Assembly: GCA_958477465.1 (NCBI GenBank)
Contig: CAUEFX010000028.1
Location: 1 to 48,762 of the forward strand
DNA length: 48,762 nucleotides
Reading direction: 5' to 3'
Origin: an uncultured Bacteroides sp.
GTDB taxonomy: Bacteria > Bacteroidota > Bacteroidia > Bacteroidales > Bacteroidaceae
The notes beneath the pieces were generated by a model. That model made no database searches. It saw nothing but the letters and a program-made list of their open reading frames with translations, and had not been told where the DNA came from. The position numbers and the translations under genes are program-made. Positions 17,170 to 25,391 of the stretch are shown here, piece by piece. Every line of letters starts with the position of its first letter. Positions within the stretch are counted from its first letter, which is position 1.

Positions 17170-17233
17170 GTAATTCGGGTTGCTTTTTCAGTAATTAATC
17201 TACGGTGAATTAGTATACGACATGCTATTTTTG
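17170..17233 (+). promoter_or_regulatory. AraC-type direct-repeat site and -7 box of the flavodoxin-type gene
   Basis: Half-sites GTAATTCGGGT (17170) and GTAATTAATCTAC (17191) are 21 bp apart. TATTTTTG is at 17226-17233, again 35 bp after the start of the second half-site. The second half-site is the most diverged of the four found. Confidence 0.65.
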
Positions 17234-17256
17234 TACCGTAATAAATAAAATCAATT

Positions 17257-17799
17257 ATGGCGAAAAGAATTCTGATAATTTCATCCAGTCCGCGTCGGAA
17301 AGGAAACTCCGATACGCTGTGTGATGAGTTTATGCGTGGTGCCGTGGAAGCTGGCCACGAAGTGGAGAAGATATTTTTACGTGATAAAAAAATCGGGTAT
17401 TGCACCGGTTGCAGTACATGCAGTATGTATAACAAACCCTGTCCACAGAAAGATGATGCTGCCGAAGTAGCAGATAAAATGATAGCGGCAGATGTCATTG
17501 TCATGGCTACTCCGGTTTATTTCTACACAATGAGTGCACAGATGAAGACATTGATAGACCGTTGTTGCAGCCATTACACAAAGATGAACAATAAAGATTT
17601 CTATTTTATTGCCACTGCTGCCGAAGAAGACAAGAAGCTGATGGACCGTACGATCGATACATTCCAGGGATTCCTCGATTGTCTGGAAAATCCGACGGTA
17701 AAAGGCGTAGTGTTGGGTGCAGGCGTATGGCATGTAGGCGAAATCAAAGGCAATCCTGCCATGACAGAAGCCTATGAGATGGGAAAAAGTATACGATAA
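17257..17799 (+). CDS. Flavodoxin-like NAD(P)H-dependent FMN reductase family protein
   Basis: 180 residues. The FMN phosphate loop SSSPRRKGNSD is at 9-19, followed by CTGCSTC (Cys49, 52, 55) and the flavin-contact segment ATPVYFYTMSAQMKTLIDR. This pattern fits the iron-sulfur flavoprotein/NADPH-dependent FMN reductase family; the cysteines could bind a cluster or be redox-active. No signal peptide, so cytoplasmic. Its promoter carries the same paired GTAAT half-sites as the MBL and TonB receptor genes. A role in electron supply to an imported ligand is only an inference. Confidence 0.87.
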   Translation: MAKRILIISSSPRRKGNSDTLCDEFMRGAVEAGHEVEKIFLRDKKIGYCTGCSTCSMYNKPCPQKDDAAEVADKMIAADVIVMATPVYFYTMSAQMKTLIDRCCSHYTKMNNKDFYFIATAAEEDKKLMDRTIDTFQGFLDCLENPTVKGVVLGAGVWHVGEIKGNPAMTEAYEMGKSIR

Positions 17800-17811
17800 C
17801 TGAGCACAAAC

Positions 17812-17863
17812 GGGTTATCACTATCAAGGTAGTCCACCGAGGCTGCTTTGATACTGATAACCC
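17812..17863. terminator. Bidirectional terminator between flavodoxin and AraC genes
   Basis: GGGTTATCA-C-TATCAA (17812-17827) pairs with TTGATA-C-TGATAACCC (17848-17863), with one internal mismatch. A T-rich tail follows on the plus strand. It separates two convergent genes. Confidence 0.6.
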
Positions 17864-17928
17864 ATTTATTTTATGTGTGACATCTGTGCTTTCACTTGGT
17901 TACCTGTATGTGTGAAAAAACATTCAAG

Positions 17929-18825
17929 TCAGTTTTGCGAAAGCCGGTATTCATTCGGTGCAATACCTGTCAGTTTCTTGAATAGCCGGCTGAAATCCTG
18001 TACATTGGAAAAACCTAACCGATCGGCCACTATCGTGGCTGTGTTCTTTTTGTCCGACAACATCTTTTTCGATATTTCCAATCGTTTCAATTGGATGTAT
18101 TCATAGATATTTTTCCCTCTCTCGAATTTCAGCAGATCAGCAAAATAAGAAGAAGACAGGTGGAGAATATTGGCAAAATATTCGTTGGAAGGCAGTGCAT
18201 TCTCTTTCAACCGGCCGGACAGGATATAGTCGTCCAGCAGCAGATCTGTCTTTCTCAATATCGCCTTATGAATTTCGTCCCGGGTGATGAACTGCCGCTC
18301 GTAAAAACGGGAGCAATAATCCAACAACAACTCTATGTAACGGGATATGAGAACCTTACTGTAACAGTCTATTGCATGCCGCAGTTCTTCCTCTATATTA
18401 TCGAGGCATTCTTCAATCTTATTTTTTTCGCGTAGTGACAGATGCAAGGCTTCATTGATATGATAGAAAAAGAAGGTGTAATTCGCTATGCTATCTCCCA
18501 GGGAAGTACGATGGATCAAATCCGGATGGAACGCCAATAACCTGCCTTTCTGAAAAAGCATTTCGTTCTGATCCGTCCGGAGAGATTGCCCCGGAGAGAG
18601 AAACACGGCAGTGGCATTGGAGTAATCATAGTACTTTCGTCCGCACATGGATTCTTGAGCCTGCCCTTCTATCAGCAGAATGGTATAAAAATCGAATTTA
18701 ACAGCATACTGTTTCCAGTTGTTTTCCGACAAATCGATGACACTCACCAATGGATGCAATGTTTTCTTTCCCATGCAACAATTACATTGGTGTACAGTCT
18801 CTATGTTCAATATGTCTTTCTTCAT
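17929..18825 (-). CDS. AraC family transcriptional regulator (downstream paralog)
   Basis: 298 residues from the ATG at 18825. A longer in-frame start at 18870 would overlap the upstream gene, and the shorter start aligns with its paralog. Residues about 25-190 form a cupin-like sensor domain (LHPLVSVIDL, YGRKYYDY-type GRKYYDYSNAT, PGQSLRT, FHPDLIHRTSLG). The C-terminal 100 residues are a double HTH of AraC type (LHLSSSYFADLLKFERGKNI and LGFSNVQDFSRLFKKLTGIAPNEYR). The neighbouring gene 8 bp upstream is a close paralog, so the pair looks like a tandem duplication in one transcript. Likely controls the flanking GTAAT sites. Confidence 0.88.
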   Translation of the reverse strand: MKKDILNIETVHQCNCCMGKKTLHPLVSVIDLSENNWKQYAVKFDFYTILLIEGQAQESMCGRKYYDYSNATAVFLSPGQSLRTDQNEMLFQKGRLLAFHPDLIHRTSLGDSIANYTFFFYHINEALHLSLREKNKIEECLDNIEEELRHAIDCYSKVLISRYIELLLDYCSRFYERQFITRDEIHKAILRKTDLLLDDYILSGRLKENALPSNEYFANILHLSSSYFADLLKFERGKNIYEYIQLKRLEISKKMLSDKKNTATIVADRLGFSNVQDFSRLFKKLTGIAPNEYRLSQN

Positions 18826-18833
18826 AAACAGGT

Positions 18834-19736
18834 TCAGATATTTTGTAGCCGATATTCGTTCGGTGTACACCCTACCCTCTTTTTAAACAGCCGGCTGAGA
18901 TGCTGCGGATACTGGAATCCCAATGCGTATGAGATTTCACTCACTGTGTCGTTGGTTCCGATGATACGTTCTTTAGCCATTTCTATGATTTTTTCCTGGA
19001 TATGTTCCTGCGGTGTTTTGCCGGTGTCTTTCTTTATCATATCGCCAAAGTAATTGGGTGAAAGATGAATCTTGTCCGCAAAGTATTTCACAGACGGCAA
19101 ACCGTTCTGTACAGGAAGCTGACCCTCAAAATAATCATCCAGCAACTGTTCGAATGCAGTGAGAGCATCTTTGTTTACGTTGTTACGGGTGATGAACTGG
19201 CGTTCATAAAAGCGCATACAGTAGTTGAGCAACAGGTCGATATTCATTGCAATCAGTTCTTTGCTGTGTTTGTCGATGGCATGCTCCAGTTCTATCTGTA
19301 TCTTTTTCAGACAGTCCATCACAATCTCTTTTTCCTGATCGGACAGGTGCAGCGCCTCACTGACGGCATAAGAGAAATATGTGTATTTCTTTATGTTCTT
19401 TCCCAAGGAGGTGCCACGAATCAGGTCGGGGTGGAAAACAACACCGAATACCCGTGGCTGGACTTCGCTTTCGATCATTTCTACACGGGCAGATTGACCG
19501 GGAGCAAAGCAGACAATCGTCCCTTCCTGATAATCGTAATACTTACGCCCGTACTTGATATCACAACTCTTTGTCTCTTTCAAGAAGAGTGCATAAAGGC
19601 CATAATTCACTTGAATGTGATTGATCGACTTTGTCGCCTTGGTCAAATCTACAACACTCACCAACGGATGCAAGGTTTCAAGTCCGTACAAACTATTGTA
19701 TTGATCGACACTATCCAGTTTGATTATCTGATTCAT
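18834..19736 (-). CDS. AraC family transcriptional regulator (upstream paralog)
   Basis: 300 residues from the ATG at 19736. The in-frame start at 19829 is rejected because it lies upstream of the -7 box at 19763-19770 and adds residues not shared with the paralog. The order of conserved blocks matches the downstream copy: LETLHPLVSVVDL, YGRKYYDYQEG, FHPDLIRGTSLG, EALHLSDQEK, RFYERQFITR, then HTH segments HLSPNYFGDMIKKDTGKTPQE and LGFQYPQHLSRLFKKRVGCTPNEYR. It is divergent from the TonB receptor gene, which suggests local control. The effector is unknown. Confidence 0.88.
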   Translation of the reverse strand: MNQIIKLDSVDQYNSLYGLETLHPLVSVVDLTKATKSINHIQVNYGLYALFLKETKSCDIKYGRKYYDYQEGTIVCFAPGQSARVEMIESEVQPRVFGVVFHPDLIRGTSLGKNIKKYTYFSYAVSEALHLSDQEKEIVMDCLKKIQIELEHAIDKHSKELIAMNIDLLLNYCMRFYERQFITRNNVNKDALTAFEQLLDDYFEGQLPVQNGLPSVKYFADKIHLSPNYFGDMIKKDTGKTPQEHIQEKIIEMAKERIIGTNDTVSEISYALGFQYPQHLSRLFKKRVGCTPNEYRLQNI

Positions 19737-19762
19737 AAGCAGTGTTTTTTTTATAACTGCAT

Positions 19763-19770
19763 CAAAGGTA
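19763..19770 (-). promoter_or_regulatory. -7 box of the AraC pair
   Basis: TACCTTTG on the minus strand, 27 bp before the AraC start at 19736. The paired GTAAT site at 19813-19848 lies about 43 bp further upstream, positioned for autoregulation. Confidence 0.5.
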
Positions 19771-19812
19771 CGAATTAAAAACATACCTTGTACAGGCTGA
19801 TAAGGCGAACCC

Positions 19813-19849
19813 GTAATCCAGGTTATCATATCCGTAATTTGTATACAAA
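19813..19849 (+). promoter_or_regulatory. Fourth paired GTAAT site, between AraC pair and TonB receptor
   Basis: GTAATCCAGGT starts at 19813 and GTAATTTGTATACAA at 19834, again 21 bp apart. TTTGTATACAAA (19838-19849) is a perfect palindrome. No TATTTTTG lies 35 bp downstream on the plus strand, so it more likely serves the divergent AraC genes. Confidence 0.6.
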
Positions 19850-19955
19850 AGATGTCTCTTCCCTCTTGCCGCCTTATAGCGTGACCGAATAATGAAACGG
19901 GAGAAGTTATGAATAAGAAACAATCCTATTGGGGTGCATATACTCAAAAAAAACT

Positions 19956-20093
19956 GTAATTTGGGTAATAATAATAGTAATTTGTCTACAAGTTGAAAGG
20001 GAGAAACTCTCTATTTTTGCAAAGTGAAAAGTCGGGATTGAAAAAGCGGATGACAATCTTCCGGAGAATCCCCCTTGAAGCCTGTTTCTCCGG
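19956..20093 (+). promoter_or_regulatory. Paired GTAAT site, -7 box and leader of the TonB receptor gene
   Basis: Half-sites GTAATTTGGGT (19956) and GTAATTTGTCTACAA (19977) are 21 bp apart; TATTTTTG at 20012-20019 starts 35 bp after the second. The leader before the start codon holds one hairpin, CCGGAGAA (20061-20068) with TTCTCCGG (20086-20093). The rest of the 434 bp gap holds no gene. Confidence 0.7.
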
Positions 20094-20170
20094 ATAAGCC
20101 GGTGAGAATCTTAAAAAGAAAAAAATGAAACAAACTCTTTATATAATCAAAAACACCCAAACTGTTTAAA

Positions 20171-22063
20171 ATGGAAAGAAAGAAAAAGAAGCCGATGGCT
20201 TTATTGATTTGTATGCTTTTAGGTTCGGCCTTATCCGGTTATTCACAAAATGACACCATCAATACTGCTGGAAATTATAGGATAGACGAGGTGGTAGTGA
20301 CAGGAACACGCAACGAAACGGATATTCGTCATTTGCCGATGACGGTTTCTGTCGTGGACCGCAAACAGATAGAAAATAGCTATCAACCCTCTTTGTTACC
20401 CACATTGGTGCAGCAGGTGCCGGGATTATTCATTACCGCCAGAGGAGTAATGGGATACGGTGTATCGGGTGGCGCTGCCGGAAGCATGAACCTGCGTGGT
20501 ATCGGAGGGTCGGCAGGTATGCTGATTCTTATTGACGGACATCCGCAGTACATGGGACTGATGGGGCATCCGATTGCAGACGCGTATCAGTCTATGCTGG
20601 CCGAGCGGGTGGAAGTATTGCGTGGTCCGGCTTCCGTACTTTATGGCTCGAATGCGATGGGCGGTGTTGTCAACATCGTTACCCGGAAGATGCAGCAGGA
20701 TGGAGTGAGAAACAGTCTCCGGGTCGGCTACGGCTCTTACAACACGCTTCAGAGTGAATATTCGAACTTTGTGAAAAAAGGACGTTTCAGCAGTGTGGTC
20801 ACCGGGTCGTATAACCGTACGGACGGACATCGGGATAATATGGAGTTCGAGCAATATGGCGGTTATGCCAAGTTAGGGTATGAATTCAATGATTTCTGGA
20901 ATGTGTATGGTGATGTGAACATCACCCACTTCAATGCCTCCAATCCGGGGAAGATAACCGAGCCGATGTTTGACAATGATTCCCGCATTACGCGAGGAAT
21001 GACTTCGTTTGCTTTGCAAAACAGATATGAAAATACTTCCGGAGCATTGAGCTTCTTCTACAACTGGGGGCGGCATAAAATAAACGACGGATACACTGTA
21101 GGAGAAGAGCCGGCCGATGACCGTTTTAATTCCAAGGACCGGATGATGGGGCTGTCATGGTATCAGAGTGCGACTCTTTTCACTGGAAACCGATTGACTC
21201 TCGGTTTCGACTATCTTCATTTTGGCGGTCATGCATGGAGTCATTATTTAAGTGATGGCCACAATGAAGACATTGCCGATAAGAATATGGATGAATTGGC
21301 CGGATACATCGACTTTCGTCAAGCCATCGGCAATTGGCTGACTCTGGATGCCGGTATACGCGTGGATCATCATACACATGTGGGTACGGAGTGGGTACCA
21401 CAAGGTGGTTTGTCTTTTCATCTGCCCGAAAATGCTGTGCTGAAAGCAATGGTCAGTAAAGGCTATCGTAATCCTACCATCCGCGAAATGTTTATGTTCC
21501 CTCCTCAAAACCCGGACTTAAGACCGGAAAAACTGATGAACTACGAACTGTCATATTCGCAGCATTTGTGGAACGGTGCATTGGCTTACGGTGCGAATCT
21601 CTATTATATAAATGGTGATAATGTGATTATTACCGACCGCTCCACCCGTCCGCCTCGTAACATCAACTCCGGCAAGATTGAGAATTGGGGGATAGAAGCG
21701 AACGTTGCTTACCGGATCAACTCTTTGTGGAGCGTTTCTGCCAATTATAGCTGGCTACACATGGAGCATCCGGTACTTGCCGCTCCTGAGCACAAACTCT
21801 ATGCCGGCATCAGTTTCTCAAAAGGCAGATGGAGTGCATCTACTGATTTTCAGTACATAAAGGGACTATATACTTCAGTCAGTACCGGAAGTGAAAAGCA
21901 GGAGGATTTTGTATTATGGAATCTGACCGGAAGTTATAGACTCTGCAAAATTGCCAGTCTGTTTGTTAAAGGCGAAAACCTGCTGGCACAGCGGTATCAG
22001 ATAAACGATGGATACCCTATGCCGAAAGCAACTTTCATGGGTGGTGTGAATGTTAATTTCTAA
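20171..22063 (+). CDS. TonB-dependent outer-membrane receptor
   Basis: 630 residues. A basic start and hydrophobic core ending SALSGYSQ form the signal peptide (about residues 1-26). IDEVVVTGTRNETDIRHLPM is a TonB-box-like start to the plug, and plug motifs MNLRGIGGSAGMLILIDG, ERVEVLRGPASVLYGSNAMGG and VVNIVTRK are complete. A beta-barrel follows, ending in VNVNF. It lacks the N-terminal carboxypeptidase-like domain of SusC proteins and no SusD follows, so a siderophore, haem, cobalamin or metal receptor is more likely than a glycan receptor. The ligand is not readable from sequence. It is divergent from two AraC regulators. Confidence 0.92.
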   Translation: MERKKKKPMALLICMLLGSALSGYSQNDTINTAGNYRIDEVVVTGTRNETDIRHLPMTVSVVDRKQIENSYQPSLLPTLVQQVPGLFITARGVMGYGVSGGAAGSMNLRGIGGSAGMLILIDGHPQYMGLMGHPIADAYQSMLAERVEVLRGPASVLYGSNAMGGVVNIVTRKMQQDGVRNSLRVGYGSYNTLQSEYSNFVKKGRFSSVVTGSYNRTDGHRDNMEFEQYGGYAKLGYEFNDFWNVYGDVNITHFNASNPGKITEPMFDNDSRITRGMTSFALQNRYENTSGALSFFYNWGRHKINDGYTVGEEPADDRFNSKDRMMGLSWYQSATLFTGNRLTLGFDYLHFGGHAWSHYLSDGHNEDIADKNMDELAGYIDFRQAIGNWLTLDAGIRVDHHTHVGTEWVPQGGLSFHLPENAVLKAMVSKGYRNPTIREMFMFPPQNPDLRPEKLMNYELSYSQHLWNGALAYGANLYYINGDNVIITDRSTRPPRNINSGKIENWGIEANVAYRINSLWSVSANYSWLHMEHPVLAAPEHKLYAGISFSKGRWSASTDFQYIKGLYTSVSTGSEKQEDFVLWNLTGSYRLCKIASLFVKGENLLAQRYQINDGYPMPKATFMGGVNVNF

Positions 22064-22139
22064 GATCGGCTTGGGGCAGTAGAAGAAATTAGTGGGTATT
22101 TTTTTACTCAAACCTCTATCCATCGTAGATGTAAGGAGA

Positions 22140-22236
22140 AGACACGGTCGGGACTGTCCTTAAGAATTGTAAGCACGGTCCTGACCGGCCTTTAGCACAC
22201 TTGTTACCGGATGTGGGTACGGTGCATAGCAGAACT
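22140..22236. repeat. Degenerate 22-bp-period repeat, same family as 5549-5680
   Basis: Units start at 22140, then (after a 9-bp interruption) 22171, 22193 and 22215. AAGCACGGT of the 22171 unit is identical to units at 5571 and 5615. It follows the TonB receptor stop by 77 bp. No gene lies in the gap before the tRNA. Confidence 0.6.
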
Positions 22237-22420
22237 CCCCCTGAACCGCAGCTGACAGGAACGTATACGAATCACCACAGAGTACACAGAGTAACACTTC
22301 TATCAGTATGTTTTTGAAATCACCTGTTTGTGGACTTGAACAGAATCCCTAAGAATAAAAACTGAACCACTAATTCCCCCAAGTTTTCAAACTGAGCCGT
22401 TTTTTGCCGAAGCGAAGAAA

Positions 22421-22457
22421 AAGAAAAAGCTCTGAAATCTTTGAATTTCAGAGCTTT
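22421..22457 (-). terminator. Terminator of tRNA-Asp
   Basis: Plus positions 22426-22438 pair with 22445-22457 (13 bp, loop of 6). On the minus strand the stem is followed by a T-rich run. It lies 26 bp beyond the 3' end of the tRNA. Confidence 0.8.
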
Positions 22458-22483
22458 ACTTTTAAAGCTTTTATTTGCTTTCG

Positions 22484-22557
22484 CGGTGCGTACGGGACTC
22501 GAACCCGTGACCCCATGCGTGACAGGCATGTATTCTAACCAACTGAACTAACGCACC
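22484..22557 (-). tRNA. tRNA-Asp (anticodon GUC)
   Basis: On the minus strand the gene starts GGTGCGT and ends ACGCACC plus discriminator G. The acceptor stem is 7 bp, the anticodon stem CATGC/GCATG encloses the loop CTGTCAC with anticodon GTC, and the T arm ACGGG-TTCGAGT-CCCGT is standard. CCA is not encoded. Confidence 0.95.
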
Positions 22558-22777
22558 AATATTTATTTTAATTAGTCATCTCTCTCGATTGCGGATGCAA
22601 AGGTAGGTATTTTTTTTATATTTGCAATAGTTTGAAAGAAAAAAGAGAATAATTTTGTTGGGATTGCAGCTGTTCCATTGTGTCTTGTTGAGTGCATACG
22701 TTAGCGCTTTTACAATGAAAGAGACTGGTTTAGGACAACTCTCGGAAGAAAAAGATTCTGCGGATAAATTAATTCTT

Positions 22778-22785
22778 TATCTTTG
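22778..22785 (+). promoter_or_regulatory. -7 box upstream of the aminotransferase gene
   Basis: TATCTTTG matches TAnnTTTG, 39 bp before the chosen start at 22824. Confidence 0.5.
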
Positions 22786-22823
22786 CGTCGAAGAAACATA
22801 TTATGTATATAAAAAGGAAAGGC

Positions 22824-24140
22824 ATGAAAAATACACCTATCGAACGACATTTGATCGATGAAACGATTGAAGAATTTCATATTGCGGATTTCTCAAAAGC
22901 TACCATTCGCGAAGTGAAAGCCATTGCAGCCAAAGCAGAAGCAGAATCCGGAGTAGAGTTTATCAAAATGGAGATGGGGGTACCCGGTCTCCCACCCTCG
23001 GCTGTCGGTGTGAAGGCAGAAGTAGAAGCACTGCAAAGAGGCATTGCAAGCTTATATCCGGATATCAACGGACTGCCGGAGCTTAAACAGGAGGCTTCAC
23101 GCTTTGTCAAAGCATTTATCGATGTGGACTTGAAACCGGAAGGATGTGTTCCTGTGACGGGGTCCATGCAGGGCACTTTTGCATCATTCCTTACCTGCAG
23201 CCAGTGCAATGAAGAAAAAGATACGATACTCTTCATCGACCCGGGATTTCCGGTGCAGAAACAGCAACTGGTGGTGATGGGGCAAAAATATGAAACATTC
23301 GATGTATACGATTTCCGCGGAGACAAGCTAAAAGAGAAACTGGAAAGTTATTTGAAAAAAGGAAATATATCTGCCATCATCTATTCTAATCCGAACAACC
23401 CAAGCTGGATCTGCCTGAGCGACAAGGAACTCCGGATCATAGGTGAGCTGGCAACGCGGTATGACGTCATCGTTTTGGAAGATCTGGCATATTTCGCAAT
23501 GGATTTCCGTAAAGATCTCAGTACTCCGTTCCAAGCACCTTATCAGCCGTCTGTGGCTCATTACACTGATAATTATATTTTGTTGATTTCCGGTTCCAAG
23601 GCATTCAGCTATGCCGGACAGCGTATTGGCGTCAGCTGTATCTCCGACAAATTATATCATCGCAGCTATCCCGGATTGACGAAGCGTTACGGTGGCGGCA
23701 CATTCGGAACGGTATTCATCCATCGCATTCTTTATGCCCTCTCTTCCGGAACCAGCCATTCGGCACAGTTTGCCATGGCTGCAATGCTGAAAGCGGCCAA
23801 TGAAGGAAAATACAATTTCCTTGACGAAGTAAAGGTATACGGAGAACGGGCACGGAAACTGAAAGAGATTTTCCTGCGCCATGGTTTTTATCTTGTTTAT
23901 GATAAAGATCTGGGTGAACCTATTGCCGACGGCTTCTATTTCACAATCGGATATCCGGGCATGACAAGTGGCGAACTGGCAAAAGAACTGATGTATTATG
24001 GAGTGAGCGCCATCTCGCTTGTCACCACTGGAAGCCATCAGCAAGGACTGCGTGCATGTACTTCTTTCATCAAAGATCATCAATATGCACAATTGGATGA
24101 AAGAATGAAAATATTTAAAGAAAATCATCCCATATCATAA
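22824..24140 (+). CDS. Class I/II pyridoxal-phosphate aminotransferase
   Basis: 438 residues from the ATG at 22824; an in-frame ATG at 22803 would add seven residues, but the later one follows AAAGGAAAGG and starts with MKNTPIERHLIDET. It has the fold-type I pattern: GSMQGTFASFLTCSQ for cofactor binding, NPNNPSWICLSDKEL, EDLAYFAMDF with the PLP-pyridine Asp region, and the Schiff-base lysine in LISGSKAFSYAGQRIGV. It is longer than a simple aspartate aminotransferase and has no signal peptide. The amino-acid substrate is not predictable. Confidence 0.88.
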   Translation: MKNTPIERHLIDETIEEFHIADFSKATIREVKAIAAKAEAESGVEFIKMEMGVPGLPPSAVGVKAEVEALQRGIASLYPDINGLPELKQEASRFVKAFIDVDLKPEGCVPVTGSMQGTFASFLTCSQCNEEKDTILFIDPGFPVQKQQLVVMGQKYETFDVYDFRGDKLKEKLESYLKKGNISAIIYSNPNNPSWICLSDKELRIIGELATRYDVIVLEDLAYFAMDFRKDLSTPFQAPYQPSVAHYTDNYILLISGSKAFSYAGQRIGVSCISDKLYHRSYPGLTKRYGGGTFGTVFIHRILYALSSGTSHSAQFAMAAMLKAANEGKYNFLDEVKVYGERARKLKEIFLRHGFYLVYDKDLGEPIADGFYFTIGYPGMTSGELAKELMYYGVSAISLVTTGSHQQGLRACTSFIKDHQYAQLDERMKIFKENHPIS

Positions 24141-24212
24141 AAAAGTACACGAAAAAGTAAAAAAGAGGAGAAGAAAGTTTGTTTTTGTGAAAAGAATATT
24201 TATATTTATCGC

Positions 24213-24806
24213 ATGAACAATATCAACGCCGACATATTTAAGATACAATCGAATAATGTATTGCCGTCACAGGGAAAGATTCTGATCTCGGAACCTTTCC
24301 TTTGTGATGCTACATTCGGACGTTCGGTAGTGTTGCTTGTCGATCATACCAGTGAAGGCAGCATGGGGCTGATAATGAACAAGCGACTCCCATTGTTGGT
24401 CAATGATGTCGTTAAGGAGTTTAAATATCTGGAAGACATTCCTTTATATAAAGGTGGACCGATAGGAACCGACACTCTGTTTTATCTGCATACTTTATCC
24501 CAACTTCCCGGGGCACTTCCGGTAAGCAACGGATTATATCTGAATGGAGATTTTGATGCACTGAAGAAACACATTCTGCAAGGTAATGAAATCAACGGAA
24601 AAGTAAGATTCTTTCTGGGATACTCCGGTTGGGAATGCGAACAGTTGATACAAGAGGTCAAAGAGAATACTTGGATTATAGCCAAGGAAAAGCCTTCTTA
24701 TTTGCTTGATGGAGAGGTGAAAGATATGTGGAAAAACGCATTGGGCAAACTGGGTAACAAATATGAAGCCTGGTCGCGTTTCCCACAAGTACCTTCACTG
24801 AATTGA
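24213..24806 (+). CDS. YqgE/AlgH family protein
   Basis: 197 residues with the family's landmarks: GKILISEPFLCDATFGRSVVLLVDH, EGSMGLIMNKRL, YKGGPIGTDTLFYLH and FFLGYSGWECEQLIQEV. The molecular role of the family is not established; it is widespread in Gram-negative bacteria and cytoplasmic. The gene has its own upstream region and ends at a terminator shared with the convergent GNAT gene. Confidence 0.92.
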   Translation: MNNINADIFKIQSNNVLPSQGKILISEPFLCDATFGRSVVLLVDHTSEGSMGLIMNKRLPLLVNDVVKEFKYLEDIPLYKGGPIGTDTLFYLHTLSQLPGALPVSNGLYLNGDFDALKKHILQGNEINGKVRFFLGYSGWECEQLIQEVKENTWIIAKEKPSYLLDGEVKDMWKNALGKLGNKYEAWSRFPQVPSLN

Positions 24807-24818
24807 CTCAACACTCAG

Positions 24819-24852
24819 AACCGGCCTTAAACTCAAAGCCGGTTTAATTTTT
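24819..24852 (+). terminator. Terminator of the YqgE gene
   Basis: AACCGGC (24819-24825) pairs with GCCGGTT (24838-24844), followed by TAATTTTT. It separates two convergent genes. Confidence 0.8.
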
Positions 24853-24854
24853 AC

Positions 24855-25388
24855 TCAGCGTTGTTTGATGCGTTGCATCAAAGCGGCATCTTTGTATCCT
24901 TCCGATGTCAGGAGCCAGTCTTTCAGCAGTCCGCATTGTGTAAAGCCACAGGATACGAAGAGTTTCATGCTGGCTTCATTCTCCACAGCCACATGAGCAT
25001 AGAGTTGATGGAGCTGCAGAAAATCAAAAGCATAATCGCATAACAGATTTAAGGCGTCGGAAGCATATCCGGCACCGCGGCAATCTGCATGCAAGGCTAT
25101 TCCTACGGCACCGTGAGAATGCAAGGGGACAAAGTCGGTTATATCGATCGTGCCGATCGTCCGGTTGTCTTCCCGACGGATAATCATAAGACGCAGTTGC
25201 TTATCGGCGAACATATCGCTTTGAGAGCCTTCGATATACTGGCGCAGCACATAGCGGGAATAAGGTACGGTAAAACTACTGATGTCCCACATGGAGGGAT
25301 CGTTTTCCATTTCGTACATTACGTCAATATCTTCCGGTTCGACCGCGCGGAGATAAATGCGGTCGTTTATTAAATAAGATTGTTTCAT
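24855..25388 (-). CDS. GNAT family N-acetyltransferase (RimJ/RimL-type)
   Basis: 177 residues. The start IYLRAVEPEDIDVMYEMEND and the acetyl-CoA loop HADCRGAGYASDALNLLCDYAF, with LHQLYAHVAVENEASMKLF, define a GNAT of the protein or small-molecule acetyltransferase group. It is the last gene of a five-gene minus-strand run, 3 bp after the GT2 gene, so co-transcription is very likely. The substrate is unknown. Confidence 0.88.
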   Translation of the reverse strand: MKQSYLINDRIYLRAVEPEDIDVMYEMENDPSMWDISSFTVPYSRYVLRQYIEGSQSDMFADKQLRLMIIRREDNRTIGTIDITDFVPLHSHGAVGIALHADCRGAGYASDALNLLCDYAFDFLQLHQLYAHVAVENEASMKLFVSCGFTQCGLLKDWLLTSEGYKDAALMQRIKQR

Positions 25389-25391
25389 GTT

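Noticed and set aside
20030..20115. Cobalamin riboswitch upstream of the TonB receptor
   Set aside because: A short GCCGGTGAGAATCT stretch recalls a B12 element, but the conserved core and the other helices are missing; only one 8-bp hairpin is present.
20171..22063. SusC-type glycan receptor
   Set aside because: It lacks the N-terminal carboxypeptidase-like domain, is too short (630 residues), and no SusD gene follows.
22320..22529. 69-codon minus-strand ORF over the tRNA
   Set aside because: It runs through the tRNA-Asp gene and its terminator; a chance frame.
22655..22861. 68-codon ORF before the aminotransferase
   Set aside because: It overlaps the -7 box and the aminotransferase start in another frame.
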